A stretch of DNA of 64,000 nt from Bacteroidota bacterium (lineage in GTDB: Bacteria > Bacteroidota > Bacteroidia > UKL13-3): NCBI GenBank assembly GCA_947477885.1, contig CANJUD010000012.1:53725-117724 (forward strand), read 5' to 3'. Positions 1 through 8,195 of the stretch are shown piece by piece. The position numbers were made by a program, and so were the translations under genes. The notes beneath the pieces are model-generated. The model was given only the letters and a program-made list of their open reading frames with translations. It had not been told where the DNA came from and made no database searches. Each line of letters begins with the position of its first letter. Position 1 is the stretch's first letter.

Positions 1-2
1 TT

Positions 3-911
3 GCCAGTGACGATGTGTCGAGCAAAGACAAAATGGAAAACCTGATACCCCGTTTGCAACGTATCCGGAAATCAGACCCAAAAGCTAGTGAAACTTTTGA
101 AGACTTACTGAAAATATTAAAACGAAATGAAACAGGCGAACCCAATTTTTTCCTGATTTCAGCTCGCTATTATCAAACTATAGAAAAGTACGTAGAGGCG
201 AGAAATGATTTAGAAAAAGCTATACAATTATCACCCAATATACAAAATGCCCATGCCGAAATTATTGAAGTTGATATCAAATTAAAAGATGATAAAAAAT
301 TAATTGAGCATGCCGATAGAGCCATTTCATACTTCCCACATGTAACCGGTTTTTACTTGTATAATGCCCAAGCTAACTATCGTTTAAAAAACTATGAGCG
401 TGTGGTAACCCTCTGCAAGCAAGGTATTGAAACTACCCCCATCGATCGCAGTATGAACGTACTATTATATACAACACTGGGCGATGCCGCATATTTCGCC
501 AAACAATATAATACTTCCGATTCTGCTTTTGAACAAGTATTGTTATTTGATATTGATAATTATTATACGTTAAATAATTGGTCTTATTTTTTAGCTCTAC
601 GTGGTGAAAAACTGAGCAAAGCCGAAGAGATGTCGAAACGAACTGTAACTCGTTTTCCTGATAATGCAAATTATATGGATACCTATGGTTATGTATTATA
701 TAAAAATAAAAAATACAATGATGCTGTATCATATCTAAAAAAAGCAATAAATGGTAATCCCGAAAATGGAGAAGTATTGGAACATTATGCCGATGGTTTA
801 TACAAAAACGGAAAACCCGAAGAAGCCTTAAAATATTGGAAACTTGCCAAAGAAAAAGGTGGTGCAAGTGAATTGATAGATCAGAAAATTAATACGAAGA
901 AAACAGAATAA
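3..911 (+). CDS. TPR repeat protein, 5'-truncated by the window edge
   Basis: The frame is open from base 3 (A-S-D-D-V-S-S-K), so the gene begins before the window; the GTG at 15 is only the first start-like codon inside it. About 300 residues of helical tetratricopeptide repeats are visible, with typical A-x-Y/Y-x-x-A pairs such as NNWSYFLALRG, MDTYGYVLYKNKKYNDAVSY and HYADGLYKNGKPEEALKYW. TPR arrays are protein-interaction scaffolds; no catalytic domain is seen. It sits 3 bp upstream of the DUF4292 lipoprotein and the EnvC-like protein. From general knowledge this order recurs in Bacteroidota, so an envelope-related scaffold role is likely, but that is inference. The true N-terminus, including any signal peptide, cannot be seen. 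Confidence 0.85.
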   Translation, partial: ASDDVSSKDKMENLIPRLQRIRKSDPKASETFEDLLKILKRNETGEPNFFLISARYYQTIEKYVEARNDLEKAIQLSPNIQNAHAEIIEVDIKLKDDKKLIEHADRAISYFPHVTGFYLYNAQANYRLKNYERVVTLCKQGIETTPIDRSMNVLLYTTLGDAAYFAKQYNTSDSAFEQVLLFDIDNYYTLNNWSYFLALRGEKLSKAEEMSKRTVTRFPDNANYMDTYGYVLYKNKKYNDAVSYLKKAINGNPENGEVLEHYADGLYKNGKPEEALKYWKLAKEKGGASELIDQKINTKKTE

Positions 912-914
912 ATA

Positions 915-1769
915 ATGGTTAATGATAAATGGTTAATGGTTAATGGCATTCGCCATAATAAAGTAAATTATAAATTTATATATATACTACTTTCTGTTTC
1001 TTTGTTTGCTTATTCGTGTAAATCGAAAAAGCATTTAACTAAAACTACCCCGGTAGCACAAAACGATACAGCGGCAAAAGTAAAAACTCCAGATTCAAAT
1101 CCTGCTAAAACAGAAACTTATCAATTCAAAACTATTGATTGGAGTACTTTTACAGCTAAAGTAGATATTGATGTAAACACCAGTGCCGTGAGTTTGCCTA
1201 TCAGTAATTTTAGTGGCATCTTACGGATGAAAAAAGGAGAATATGTTTGGCTATCTGTTTCCGTTCCTTTTTTGGGAGAGCAAGCCAGAGTCTTAATTAC
1301 CAAAGATTCAATAAAAGTACTCAACAAATTTAATAAATGTTATATACTTGCAGATTATGCTTACATACAAAAGTTTTCCAATGTTCCATTCTCGCTCGAG
1401 AAGCTACAGGCTGCACTGATAGGCAATCCTACCGTTGATTTGAGCTCTGCAATTTTTATTAAAGATAGTATAGGTGTTACTGCCAATGTGGAAGATAACG
1501 CTACCAAAAACACAATAAAAGCATTGCTTAATACGTTAGAGATATTTGAGAACGCCGTTGAAGATAAAATAAAAAAACAGGATTTGAGAATAAACTATAG
1601 CAATTTCAATATGATTGAATCGACTAAAATACCTTATAGTTTGGAGTTTAATACCGTCCATCCCCAGCAAGCTAGTATCAAATTTGATTATGATGAACCT
1701 ATATTAAATAAAACACTCTCTCCCGACTTCAATATCCCTGCCAGTTATACAAACTGCTCAAATAAATAA
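915..1769 (+). CDS. DUF4292-type lipoprotein
   Basis: A 284-residue protein. A hydrophobic segment IYILLSVSLFAYSC ends in a cysteine near residue 35 that fits a lipobox, so the mature protein should be lipid-anchored in the envelope. The remainder is beta-rich (TAKVDIDVNTSAVSLPIS, GEYVWLSVSVPF) and matches my memory of the DUF4292 family, which has no assigned reaction. The gene sits between a TPR gene and an EnvC-like gene with gaps of 3 and 2 bp, so one transcript is likely. The first ~11 residues (MVNDKWLMVNG) are translated from a tandem word repeat (ggttaatg) covering the start; a later in-frame ATG at residue 8 is a plausible real start. Family assignment is by pattern only. Confidence 0.75.
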   Translation: MVNDKWLMVNGIRHNKVNYKFIYILLSVSLFAYSCKSKKHLTKTTPVAQNDTAAKVKTPDSNPAKTETYQFKTIDWSTFTAKVDIDVNTSAVSLPISNFSGILRMKKGEYVWLSVSVPFLGEQARVLITKDSIKVLNKFNKCYILADYAYIQKFSNVPFSLEKLQAALIGNPTVDLSSAIFIKDSIGVTANVEDNATKNTIKALLNTLEIFENAVEDKIKKQDLRINYSNFNMIESTKIPYSLEFNTVHPQQASIKFDYDEPILNKTLSPDFNIPASYTNCSNK

Positions 1770-1771
1770 CG

Positions 1772-3073
1772 ATGAAAAGAATATATATATATATTGTCAT
1801 TTTTATTGGCATCACCTTTGTTTCATTGGCACAACAGCCTAGCAAAAGTGATTTAGAAAAGCAGAAAAAACAAAAGCAAAAAGAGATACAAGAAATCAAA
1901 AATTATATCTCGAATAATAAAAATAGCCAATACCAATCGTTATATGTACTACAATCTTTAACAAGGCAAATATATAGCAGGCAGTCAGTGATATCAAACC
2001 TTGGCAGCCAAGTTGAATATTTGGAAAACGAATTAATAAATATTGAAGATTCTGTAGTTATTCTGGGACAAAACTTAAAACATCAAAAAACCAAGCTTGC
2101 CAAAATGGTGGTGGGTGCATATAAAAATCGTGACCATTATAATAAGTTGGTATATATATTTTCTGCCGCTTCCTTTAACCAGGCAGTTAATAGAATAAAG
2201 TATTATAAGAGTTTGGCCGAGCAACGCAAATCGCAGCTCAATAAAATAAAAGAAACAAAACTTATATTATCCGACAAACAAAAAAGATTGACTTTTACCA
2301 AAACAGATAAGGAATTTACTATTGGAGAAAAAGAAAGTGAAAAAAACGCCCTAAAGTTTGACCGCCTAGGCCAATCAGATGTATTACAAACATTGAAAGG
2401 GCAAGAAAAAGATCTGCAACGCCAACTAAATGACCGCAAAAAATCGATGGCACAACTCGACCATGCTATTAATGATATCATAAAAAGAGAAATAGAAGAA
2501 GCCAAACGAAAACAACGTGAAGCCGATGCAGCAGAAAAGAAAAAAAGAGAAGAAGAGAAACGCAAAAAACTGGAGCAGCAAAAAAAGGACGGCATAGAAC
2601 CTAAAAAGGAAGACGAACCCAAGAAAGATTTGCCCACACATGCAGCAGTAGATCCGCTCACCACAAGCTTTGCAGCAAATCGAAACAGTTTGCCTTGGCC
2701 CCTTTCAAAAGGATTAATTGTAAGTTCGTTTGGTGTGCATTCGCATCCAAGTCTTAAAAATATTGTAGTAGAAAATAATGGTGTTGACATTAGTACTTCT
2801 CCTGGAAGCACAGTTAATGCTGTATATAAAGGAACCGTAAAAGCCGTGGTAAAAATTCCTGGATTACAACAAATGGTAATGGTAAGTCACGGTAATTATT
2901 ATACTGTTTATTGCCATCTAGAAAATGTAACCGTAAAAGTGGGCGACAACGTAAACGCCCGCCAATCGCTCGGCAGCATCTATACCGATGCGGATGAGGG
3001 ACAAACTATATTACACTTTGAAGTGTGGAAGGATACCGTAAAATTGAATCCGGAGGATTGGTTGGGGAATTGA
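1772..3073 (+). CDS. EnvC-like murein hydrolase activator, coiled coil plus degenerate LytM/M23 domain
   Basis: A 433-residue protein. A signal peptide (residues 1-20, ending SLAQ) is followed by a long charged coiled coil (about 25-285, with K/E-rich runs near 240-285) and a C-terminal LytM fold (about 305-430). The zinc site is incomplete: the usual H-x-G-x-D reads N-N-G-V-D and the usual H-x-H-F reads I-L-H-F, so two ligands are missing. Family knowledge: EnvC and NlpD have the same coiled-coil/degenerate-LytM plan and activate amidases at division rather than cutting peptidoglycan. I infer the same here. It is the last gene of the tight TPR-DUF4292-LytM run. No amidase partner lies in the window. 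Confidence 0.85.
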   Translation: MKRIYIYIVIFIGITFVSLAQQPSKSDLEKQKKQKQKEIQEIKNYISNNKNSQYQSLYVLQSLTRQIYSRQSVISNLGSQVEYLENELINIEDSVVILGQNLKHQKTKLAKMVVGAYKNRDHYNKLVYIFSAASFNQAVNRIKYYKSLAEQRKSQLNKIKETKLILSDKQKRLTFTKTDKEFTIGEKESEKNALKFDRLGQSDVLQTLKGQEKDLQRQLNDRKKSMAQLDHAINDIIKREIEEAKRKQREADAAEKKKREEEKRKKLEQQKKDGIEPKKEDEPKKDLPTHAAVDPLTTSFAANRNSLPWPLSKGLIVSSFGVHSHPSLKNIVVENNGVDISTSPGSTVNAVYKGTVKAVVKIPGLQQMVMVSHGNYYTVYCHLENVTVKVGDNVNARQSLGSIYTDADEGQTILHFEVWKDTVKLNPEDWLGN

Positions 3074-3102
3074 GGATATTAAATATATTTTTTCGTCGAT
3101 TA

Positions 3103-3271
3103 AATATTTTGTCCCTACGGGACTTTACCACTCTCGCCCCATTTATTTTCTACCGATATATCGTCCCGATGGGACTGTGAAGTTTACACACTAATTAAAG
3201 TCCCATCGAGACTATATATCGGTAGCAGAAAATTATATACATATTCCCAAGTCCCGTACGGACGAAATATT
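3103..3271. repeat. Nested inverted repeat (REP-like)
   Basis: Outer arms 3103-3125 and 3249-3271 match at about 21 of 23 positions (cores gtccctacgggact and agtcccgtacggac). Inner arms 3145-3176 and 3199-3233 share taccgatatat and gtcccgatgggac. The whole block can fold into a long cruciform or RNA stem in the gap between the convergent LytM and anmK genes. It may end transcripts from both sides, but there is no clean T tract. Confidence 0.7.
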
Positions 3272-3323
3272 GTTTGCTGCGACAATTGTTTCCCCTCTCA
3301 ACTTTTGGAAAGTTAAAGTTGCA

Positions 3324-4418
3324 CTATATCACCCCAAACTTCCCCCACATCGCACCACCGCAAGAATCGCTCACCGCACCGGTTACAGAGGATAATATAT
3401 TGTTTTCATTTCTATAACGCAACACACCTAGGAATGCAAAAATCAATGCTTCTTTATAATTAATCGTTTGCTCATCGGGTATAATAATTTGGGCAGAAGT
3501 TTGTGCTTTGATACGGTCGATTAGATAATGATTGAATGCTCCACCTCCTGTTACCAGTACTTTTTGGGAAGCCAGTTTTTCTTCCTCGCCATCTACCATT
3601 TCATATAATGATTTGGAAATTTGTATAGCAACATGCTCCACCAAAGTACACATTTTATCTTCATGACTTAAAGAAAAATCTTTGGTAAGATGCCAAAAAT
3701 CATTGTTGATCCATTCACGTCCCAAGCTTTTGGGTCCGGGGTTTTTATAATAGTCTACACGGTTAAGTACGTTTAATAAATCTTCACTCACTTGTCCTGA
3801 TGCAGCAATTTCTCCGCCTGTATCATATAATAATCCTTTGTTGCGAGCGATGCGGTTAAAAGCTATATTACAAGGGCACACATCATAAGCTATAGTTTTG
3901 CCGTTTTGCTCGCCACTTATATTGGCAATACCTCCCAAATTTAAACAATACTGATATTCAGAAAACAATAATTTATCACCAACAGGAACCAATGGAGCCC
4001 CCTGCCCACCAAGGGCTACATCACCTTGGCGAAAATCGTTGATTACTGGCAAACCACAATTGCCAGTGATAGTTGCACCATCACCAATTTGCAAAGTAAA
4101 TCCTTCTTGTGGCGCATGATATAAGGTATGTCCATGCGAAGAAACGAAGTCAGGATTTATATGATACTTGTCTACAAAATCGGCAACCAAATGTCCCAAA
4201 TATTTTCCATAAAACACATTTGTCTTTGCTATAATAGTTCCTTCTTGCCTGTTCAATTTCGACAAACGTACACGCCACATTTCTTCGTATTCAACGGTGT
4301 CGGCATGCTTTAGTATATAACTCCATTTGCCATTGTCTTCTGTAAATTCTACATACGCCAAATCCACGCCATCCATTGAGGTTCCTGACATGATTCCTAT
4401 TACTTTGTAATGTTTCAT
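3324..4418 (-). CDS. anmK: Anhydro-N-acetylmuramic acid kinase
   Basis: A 364-residue cytoplasmic kinase that phosphorylates and opens 1,6-anhydro-MurNAc to MurNAc-6-phosphate, a step in recycling peptidoglycan. The family signature GIMSGTSMDGVDL lies at residues 8-20, followed by SHGHTLYH, an NLGGIANIS segment and a late VLVTGGGAFNHYL nucleotide-binding segment. Length is normal for the family. It lies 92 bp downstream of a FucP-type sugar permease on the same strand; no -7 box is seen directly before it, so co-transcription is likely. MurQ, the next enzyme of the E. coli pathway, is not in the window. Confidence 0.95.
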   Translation of the reverse strand: MKHYKVIGIMSGTSMDGVDLAYVEFTEDNGKWSYILKHADTVEYEEMWRVRLSKLNRQEGTIIAKTNVFYGKYLGHLVADFVDKYHINPDFVSSHGHTLYHAPQEGFTLQIGDGATITGNCGLPVINDFRQGDVALGGQGAPLVPVGDKLLFSEYQYCLNLGGIANISGEQNGKTIAYDVCPCNIAFNRIARNKGLLYDTGGEIAASGQVSEDLLNVLNRVDYYKNPGPKSLGREWINNDFWHLTKDFSLSHEDKMCTLVEHVAIQISKSLYEMVDGEEEKLASQKVLVTGGGAFNHYLIDRIKAQTSAQIIIPDEQTINYKEALIFAFLGVLRYRNENNILSSVTGAVSDSCGGAMWGKFGVI

Positions 4419-4452
4419 TTTATATTTTCAATTTTATATTTAGTCTCCTTTT

Positions 4453-4478
4453 GTCATTCTGAGCGAAGTCGAAGAATC
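4453..4478. repeat. Dispersed intergenic repeat, ctgagcgaagtcgaag class
   Basis: The core ctgagcgaagtcgaag here recurs at 9538-9562 and, diverged, at 38665-38685 and 28450-28479 (opposite orientation), always between genes. A short matching palindrome (ccttcgactccgctaagg) follows. This word is common between genes of many Bacteroidota by general knowledge. No coding potential. Confidence 0.7.
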
Positions 4479-4510
4479 CATCCTTCGACTCCGCTAAGGA
4501 CAGCATTTTT

Positions 4511-5911
4511 TTATATATCCGGATTAAGTCCTTGTTTTGTCAATATACTTTTTATTTTATATGCAAAGAAAGCCAAATAAGCAAAGCACAAAACGGGTAA
4601 CCAATACGAAGTCAAGATACCAAAACTATCTGCTAATTTTCCTTGCAAGGGCGGTATAATTGCTCCGCCCAAAATCATCATAATTAAAAACGCAGCTCCC
4701 TGTCCGGTGTGCTTTCCAAGGCCTGTGATGGACATTGCAAATATACAGGGCCACATAATAGAGCAGCATAATCCGCCGCTCACGAATGCAAACAATGCCG
4801 TTTGCCCAGATGCGAATAAACCCGTGAGCATCGCTGCCATTCCTATCAATCCAAATATCATTAAAGTTCTTGCTGGTTTTTCATTCGCCATTAAAAATCC
4901 AATTACCAAAACCGAAACTGCAATAGCATATATATATAAATCACTCACATCATTTCCTTTGGTATGGTTTACAAAAAGTATAATAGCAAATGCAATAAAT
5001 GGCAATATAACAGTTAATAATTTCTTGGTTACTTTTGAAAGATTAAATGCCCCGATAGCTCCCGTCCAACGGCCTATCATCAAACTTCCCCAATACAATG
5101 ATATATACTTATCAATCTGTGACGATTGTAAACTTCCAAATGCAGGTTGCTTTAATAATTCACCCATATTGCTTTGTATAGTTACCTCCACTCCCACATA
5201 AGTAAATATAGCTAACATCCCCCATTTCATTTGCGGAAACTTTAATGCTCCCATGCCCGGTTCAAAGGCTTCTTCGCTAGTTACATGCGGAAGTTTAGCA
5301 ACACCTAATAATATAGTGGCGGCTAAAAAAACCAATGCCAGCATGATATATAATTCTTTAATAGCTGTGATACTCACATTGGATGTTGCACTACTCACAG
5401 AACCAAACAGTATCATACTTACTATAATAGGTCCCAATAAAGTCCCAATAGAATTAATTCCTCCTGCAAGATTCAATCGGTGCGATCCACTCTCAGGCGA
5501 GCCCAATGCCACCACAAAAGGCTGTGCGGCTATTTGCTGCAATGAAAATCCAAGTCCGATTACAAAGAATGAAGTTAATATAAATGGGAAAGACCCCACT
5601 TCCACAGCTGGCAACATCAACAATGCACCAACTACCGAAATAAGCAAACCTATAATAGTTCCTTTCTTGTATCCTATTTTATTTAATATATCAACTTTAA
5701 AAATTTGCGAACTGAAATATAATAATAATGAACCTGTGAAATACGCAAAGTAAAATGCAAAGTCTATCAGCTGCGACTCAAATTGTGAAAGATTGAAATG
5801 ACTTTTGCAGAAAGGAATAAAGATGCCATTGGATGCCGCCACAAAACCCCAAAAGAAAAAAACGGAAATAATAACTGATAGCGATGAGGTTCCGTATTTT
5901 TTCTTTTCCAT
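4511..5911 (-). CDS. FucP-type sugar MFS permease
   Basis: A 466-residue polytopic membrane protein of the FucP/glucose-galactose branch of the major facilitator superfamily (hallmarks FFFWGFVAASNGIF, DFAFYFAYFTGSLL, LGFSLQQIAAQPFVVALG, MSITGLGKHTGQGAAFL). It should import a sugar with protons or sodium. The frame is open to 6022, but the extra 37 residues are not membrane-like and cover a near-consensus -7 box (5939-5946), so the ATG at 5911 (MEKKKYG) is preferred. Being upstream of anmK suggests the substrate is an amino sugar such as (anhydro)MurNAc or GlcNAc; Tannerella pairs a related permease with MurNAc enzymes. Substrate is inference. Confidence 0.88.
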   Translation of the reverse strand: MEKKKYGTSSLSVIISVFFFWGFVAASNGIFIPFCKSHFNLSQFESQLIDFAFYFAYFTGSLLLYFSSQIFKVDILNKIGYKKGTIIGLLISVVGALLMLPAVEVGSFPFILTSFFVIGLGFSLQQIAAQPFVVALGSPESGSHRLNLAGGINSIGTLLGPIIVSMILFGSVSSATSNVSITAIKELYIMLALVFLAATILLGVAKLPHVTSEEAFEPGMGALKFPQMKWGMLAIFTYVGVEVTIQSNMGELLKQPAFGSLQSSQIDKYISLYWGSLMIGRWTGAIGAFNLSKVTKKLLTVILPFIAFAIILFVNHTKGNDVSDLYIYAIAVSVLVIGFLMANEKPARTLMIFGLIGMAAMLTGLFASGQTALFAFVSGGLCCSIMWPCIFAMSITGLGKHTGQGAAFLIMMILGGAIIPPLQGKLADSFGILTSYWLPVLCFAYLAFFAYKIKSILTKQGLNPDI

Positions 5912-6041
5912 ATTCCCAGATTCTAAAATTAAAGCCCGCAAATTACAGAGGTCTGATACAATTTCCAAAAACGCTTTATCTACACAATATTCAACCATGA
6001 TGTTCAATGTGGCTAAAGCCAATACATTATATAATCTCAGT

Positions 6042-6114
6042 CCCCCGCCCTGAAGGGCAGGGCAATAAATATTTCAATAGTCCCTTTTCTATTGCCCTGC
6101 ATTTCAAGGCGGGG
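6042..6114. repeat. Inverted repeat with 25-bp arms
   Basis: Arms ccccgccctgaagggcaggg... (from 6043) and ...ccctgcatttcaaggcgggg (to 6114) match at about 22 of 25 bases around a ~20 bp loop. It lies between the divergent permease and hppD genes, GC-rich in an AT-rich setting. Such a palindrome between divergent promoters may be a mobile REP-like element rather than a terminator. Confidence 0.65.
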
Positions 6115-6129
6115 TTCCAAAAAAACCTA

Positions 6130-6161
6130 TTTCCCCAAACCCGACTAAAGTTGTAAATTTG
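6130..6161 (+). promoter_or_regulatory. Putative hppD promoter
   Basis: The -7 box taaatttg at 6154-6161 is a perfect TAnnTTTG; a weak -33 match (tttc) lies 20 nt upstream. The predicted leader to the hppD ATG at 6187 is roughly 15-20 nt. Confidence 0.6.
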
Positions 6162-6186
6162 CACACTTATTAAAAATACAGAGCAC

Positions 6187-7314
6187 ATGACCACACAAAC
6201 ACTCGATACACCCACGCAAACCCAAGTTGATTTTTTACCTTTGCATGGCACCGACTATGTTGAATTTTATGTAGGCAATGCCAAGCAGGCAGCCCATTTC
6301 TATAAAACCGCCTTTGGCTTTCAGAGTCTTGCCTATGCTGGCCCCGAAACGGGTGTGCGGGATCGTGCATCTTATGTGCTGGTGCAAGATAAAATGCGTT
6401 TGGTACTCACTACGCCACTCACTCCCAATGGTGATATTGCCGAGCATTTGAAACTGCATGGCGATGGTGTGAAGGTTTTAGCCTTGATGGTGGACGATGC
6501 TTACCAAGCATTTGAAGAAACTACCACACGTGGCGGTAAACCTTATATGCAGCCCCAAACATTGACCGATGACAATGGCGAAGTTCGCCTCTCAGGCATA
6601 CATACTTATGGCGATACAGTTCACATTTTTGTGGAACGCAAAAACTATAAAGGAGTTTTCATGCCGGGCTACAGAGCTTGGAAATCGAACTATAATCCTG
6701 AGCCAGTTGGTTTGAAATATGTTGACCATTGCGTGGGCAATGTAGGCTGGAACGAAATGAACCCTTGGGTAAAATTTTATGAAGACGTCATGGGTTTTAG
6801 AAATATCCTTTCGTTTGATGACAATGATATTTCTACAGAATATTCTGCACTGATGAGTAAAGTAATGAGCAATGGAAATGGTTTCGTGAAATTCCCCATC
6901 AATGAACCTGCTGAAGGAAAAAAGAAATCGCAAGTAGAAGAATATTTGGATTTTTATTTGGGGCAAGGCGTGCAACATGTGGCCATTGCTACCGATGATA
7001 TCGTAAGCACCGTTAACCAAATGGTTGCCCGTGGTGTAGAATTTTTAAGCATCCCCGATAATTATTATGAAAGTATACTTGACCGTGTAGGCCCAATTGA
7101 CGAGGATTTAGAGCCTCTGCACAAACTTGGAATTTTAATTGACCGAGATGATGAAGGTTACCTGTTACAAATTTTCACCAAACCCGTTGAAGATAGACCA
7201 ACGCTGTTTTTTGAAATTATCCAACGCAAAGGAGCCCAATCTTTTGGCAAAGGAAATTTCAAAGCATTGTTTGAAGCACTAGAGCGTGAACAAGACAACA
7301 GAGGAAATTTGTAA
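6187..7314 (+). CDS. hppD: 4-hydroxyphenylpyruvate dioxygenase
   Basis: A 375-residue non-haem iron enzyme converting 4-hydroxyphenylpyruvate to homogentisate in aerobic tyrosine degradation. Two vicinal-oxygen-chelate halves are visible. The iron ligands of the family are all present: His181 (YVDHCVGNV), His264 (GVQHVAIATDD) and Glu343 (LFFEIIQRKG). The C-terminal closing segment (FGKGNFKALFEALE) is intact. Length matches bacterial homologues. Homogentisate dioxygenase and later steps are not in the window, so the pathway is split in this genome. Confidence 0.96.
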   Translation: MTTQTLDTPTQTQVDFLPLHGTDYVEFYVGNAKQAAHFYKTAFGFQSLAYAGPETGVRDRASYVLVQDKMRLVLTTPLTPNGDIAEHLKLHGDGVKVLALMVDDAYQAFEETTTRGGKPYMQPQTLTDDNGEVRLSGIHTYGDTVHIFVERKNYKGVFMPGYRAWKSNYNPEPVGLKYVDHCVGNVGWNEMNPWVKFYEDVMGFRNILSFDDNDISTEYSALMSKVMSNGNGFVKFPINEPAEGKKKSQVEEYLDFYLGQGVQHVAIATDDIVSTVNQMVARGVEFLSIPDNYYESILDRVGPIDEDLEPLHKLGILIDRDDEGYLLQIFTKPVEDRPTLFFEIIQRKGAQSFGKGNFKALFEALEREQDNRGNL

Positions 7315-7324
7315 AAAAAAGTAA

Positions 7325-7906
7325 ATGAAAAAATATATTATAATAACCTGCATCCTATTGTGTAGCATAGCAACACAAGCATCGAAAGATGACAGCACTT
7401 TTTTCAAACACCAAAGCGGAGTTGGAATTTCTATATATCTTATTCCAGCCCCAAACTATACCATAATTAATGGCACTTTTAATTATAATATCCGTTACCA
7501 TTTTAAAATACTTAGCCCAAGCAGTTCTCTGTCGGCCAATATCAATACAGGTTTTGGCATTCCAGGATTAAGTGTCGGCTATATATTTATATCCCGATTT
7601 TTTCAATTCACTTTACCCGTAACTATCAACTATAATTTGGGAAACGGTGCGAGCAAAAACTCAAAACAAAGTACAGGAACCTATGTGGGAGCAGGAGCAA
7701 ACCTCGATTTTATAGCTGCACCTAACAGTTTAAGAGATAATTTTCTTTCAATTGGCCCAGTCATTAATGTGGGTATTCGCTTTGGCAGCTCCGATGGGAA
7801 TGGTTCATCAAAGTATGATTTAAAGTTCTCTTACCTGTCTACTTTAAATAAAAATGGAAAAGGATTGAGCGATATTTTTGGGGTGAATTTGTATTATAAT
7901 TTTTAA
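7325..7906 (+). CDS. Small putative outer-membrane beta-barrel protein
   Basis: A 193-residue protein with a clear signal peptide (MKKYIIITCILLCSIATQAS). After it come alternating hydrophobic/polar stretches (YNIRYHFKIL, FFQFTLPVTINYNLG, VGAGANLDFIAAP) and a C-terminus ending in an aromatic residue (GVNLYYNF), typical of small outer-membrane barrels. It lies 10 bp after hppD on the same strand and may be on the same transcript, although no functional link is evident. No named family recognised. Confidence 0.65.
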   Translation: MKKYIIITCILLCSIATQASKDDSTFFKHQSGVGISIYLIPAPNYTIINGTFNYNIRYHFKILSPSSSLSANINTGFGIPGLSVGYIFISRFFQFTLPVTINYNLGNGASKNSKQSTGTYVGAGANLDFIAAPNSLRDNFLSIGPVINVGIRFGSSDGNGSSKYDLKFSYLSTLNKNGKGLSDIFGVNLYYNF

Positions 7907-8103
7907 ATCTATATAATACTTTGTAAAGAAAAGAAACTATTATATTACAATACACATCTTTTATTATTTTTAGGAACCTATTGGAAAAGGTGAGACGTCA
8001 TGCTGTCCCGATAATTTCGGGATTATTTCAGCATCTCTAACGTGCGTTCTTAGATGCTGAAATAAATTGCTATAGAAATGTAATAATATATTAATTATAT
8101 AAC

Positions 8104-8141
8104 AAAAAAGCCCCGATAGAAAAATCCTATCGGGGCTTTTT
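8104..8141. terminator. Bidirectional intrinsic terminator
   Basis: A perfect stem agccccgatag / ctatcggggct with A-run before and T-run after (aaaaaa...tttttt) lies between the + strand gene ending at 7906 and the - strand metK ending at 8196. It can serve both convergent transcripts. Confidence 0.9.
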
Positions 8142-8152
8142 GAGAATTCAGG

Positions 8153-8188
8153 AAAGTGGAGTCAGGTGTTTCCACCTGACTCCACTTT
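8153..8188. repeat. Perfect 16-bp hairpin just after metK
   Basis: Arms aaagtggagtcaggtg and cacctgactccacttt are perfectly complementary around a four-base loop (tttc). It starts 7 nt after the metK stop on the metK transcript and precedes the terminator at 8104-8141. There is no strong T tract, so it may protect the mRNA 3' end or be a small palindromic repeat. Confidence 0.8.
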
Positions 8189-8195
8189 ATATATT

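Noticed and set aside
2203..2811. 202-codon minus-strand frame opposite the EnvC-like coiled coil
   Set aside because: A Ser/Phe-rich antisense image of the Lys/Glu-rich coiled coil; a common artefact.
4707..5753. Two + strand open frames (164 and 166 codons) opposite the sugar permease
   Set aside because: Both lie wholly inside the permease gene on the other strand; they lack family motifs, and the permease frame is clearly coding.
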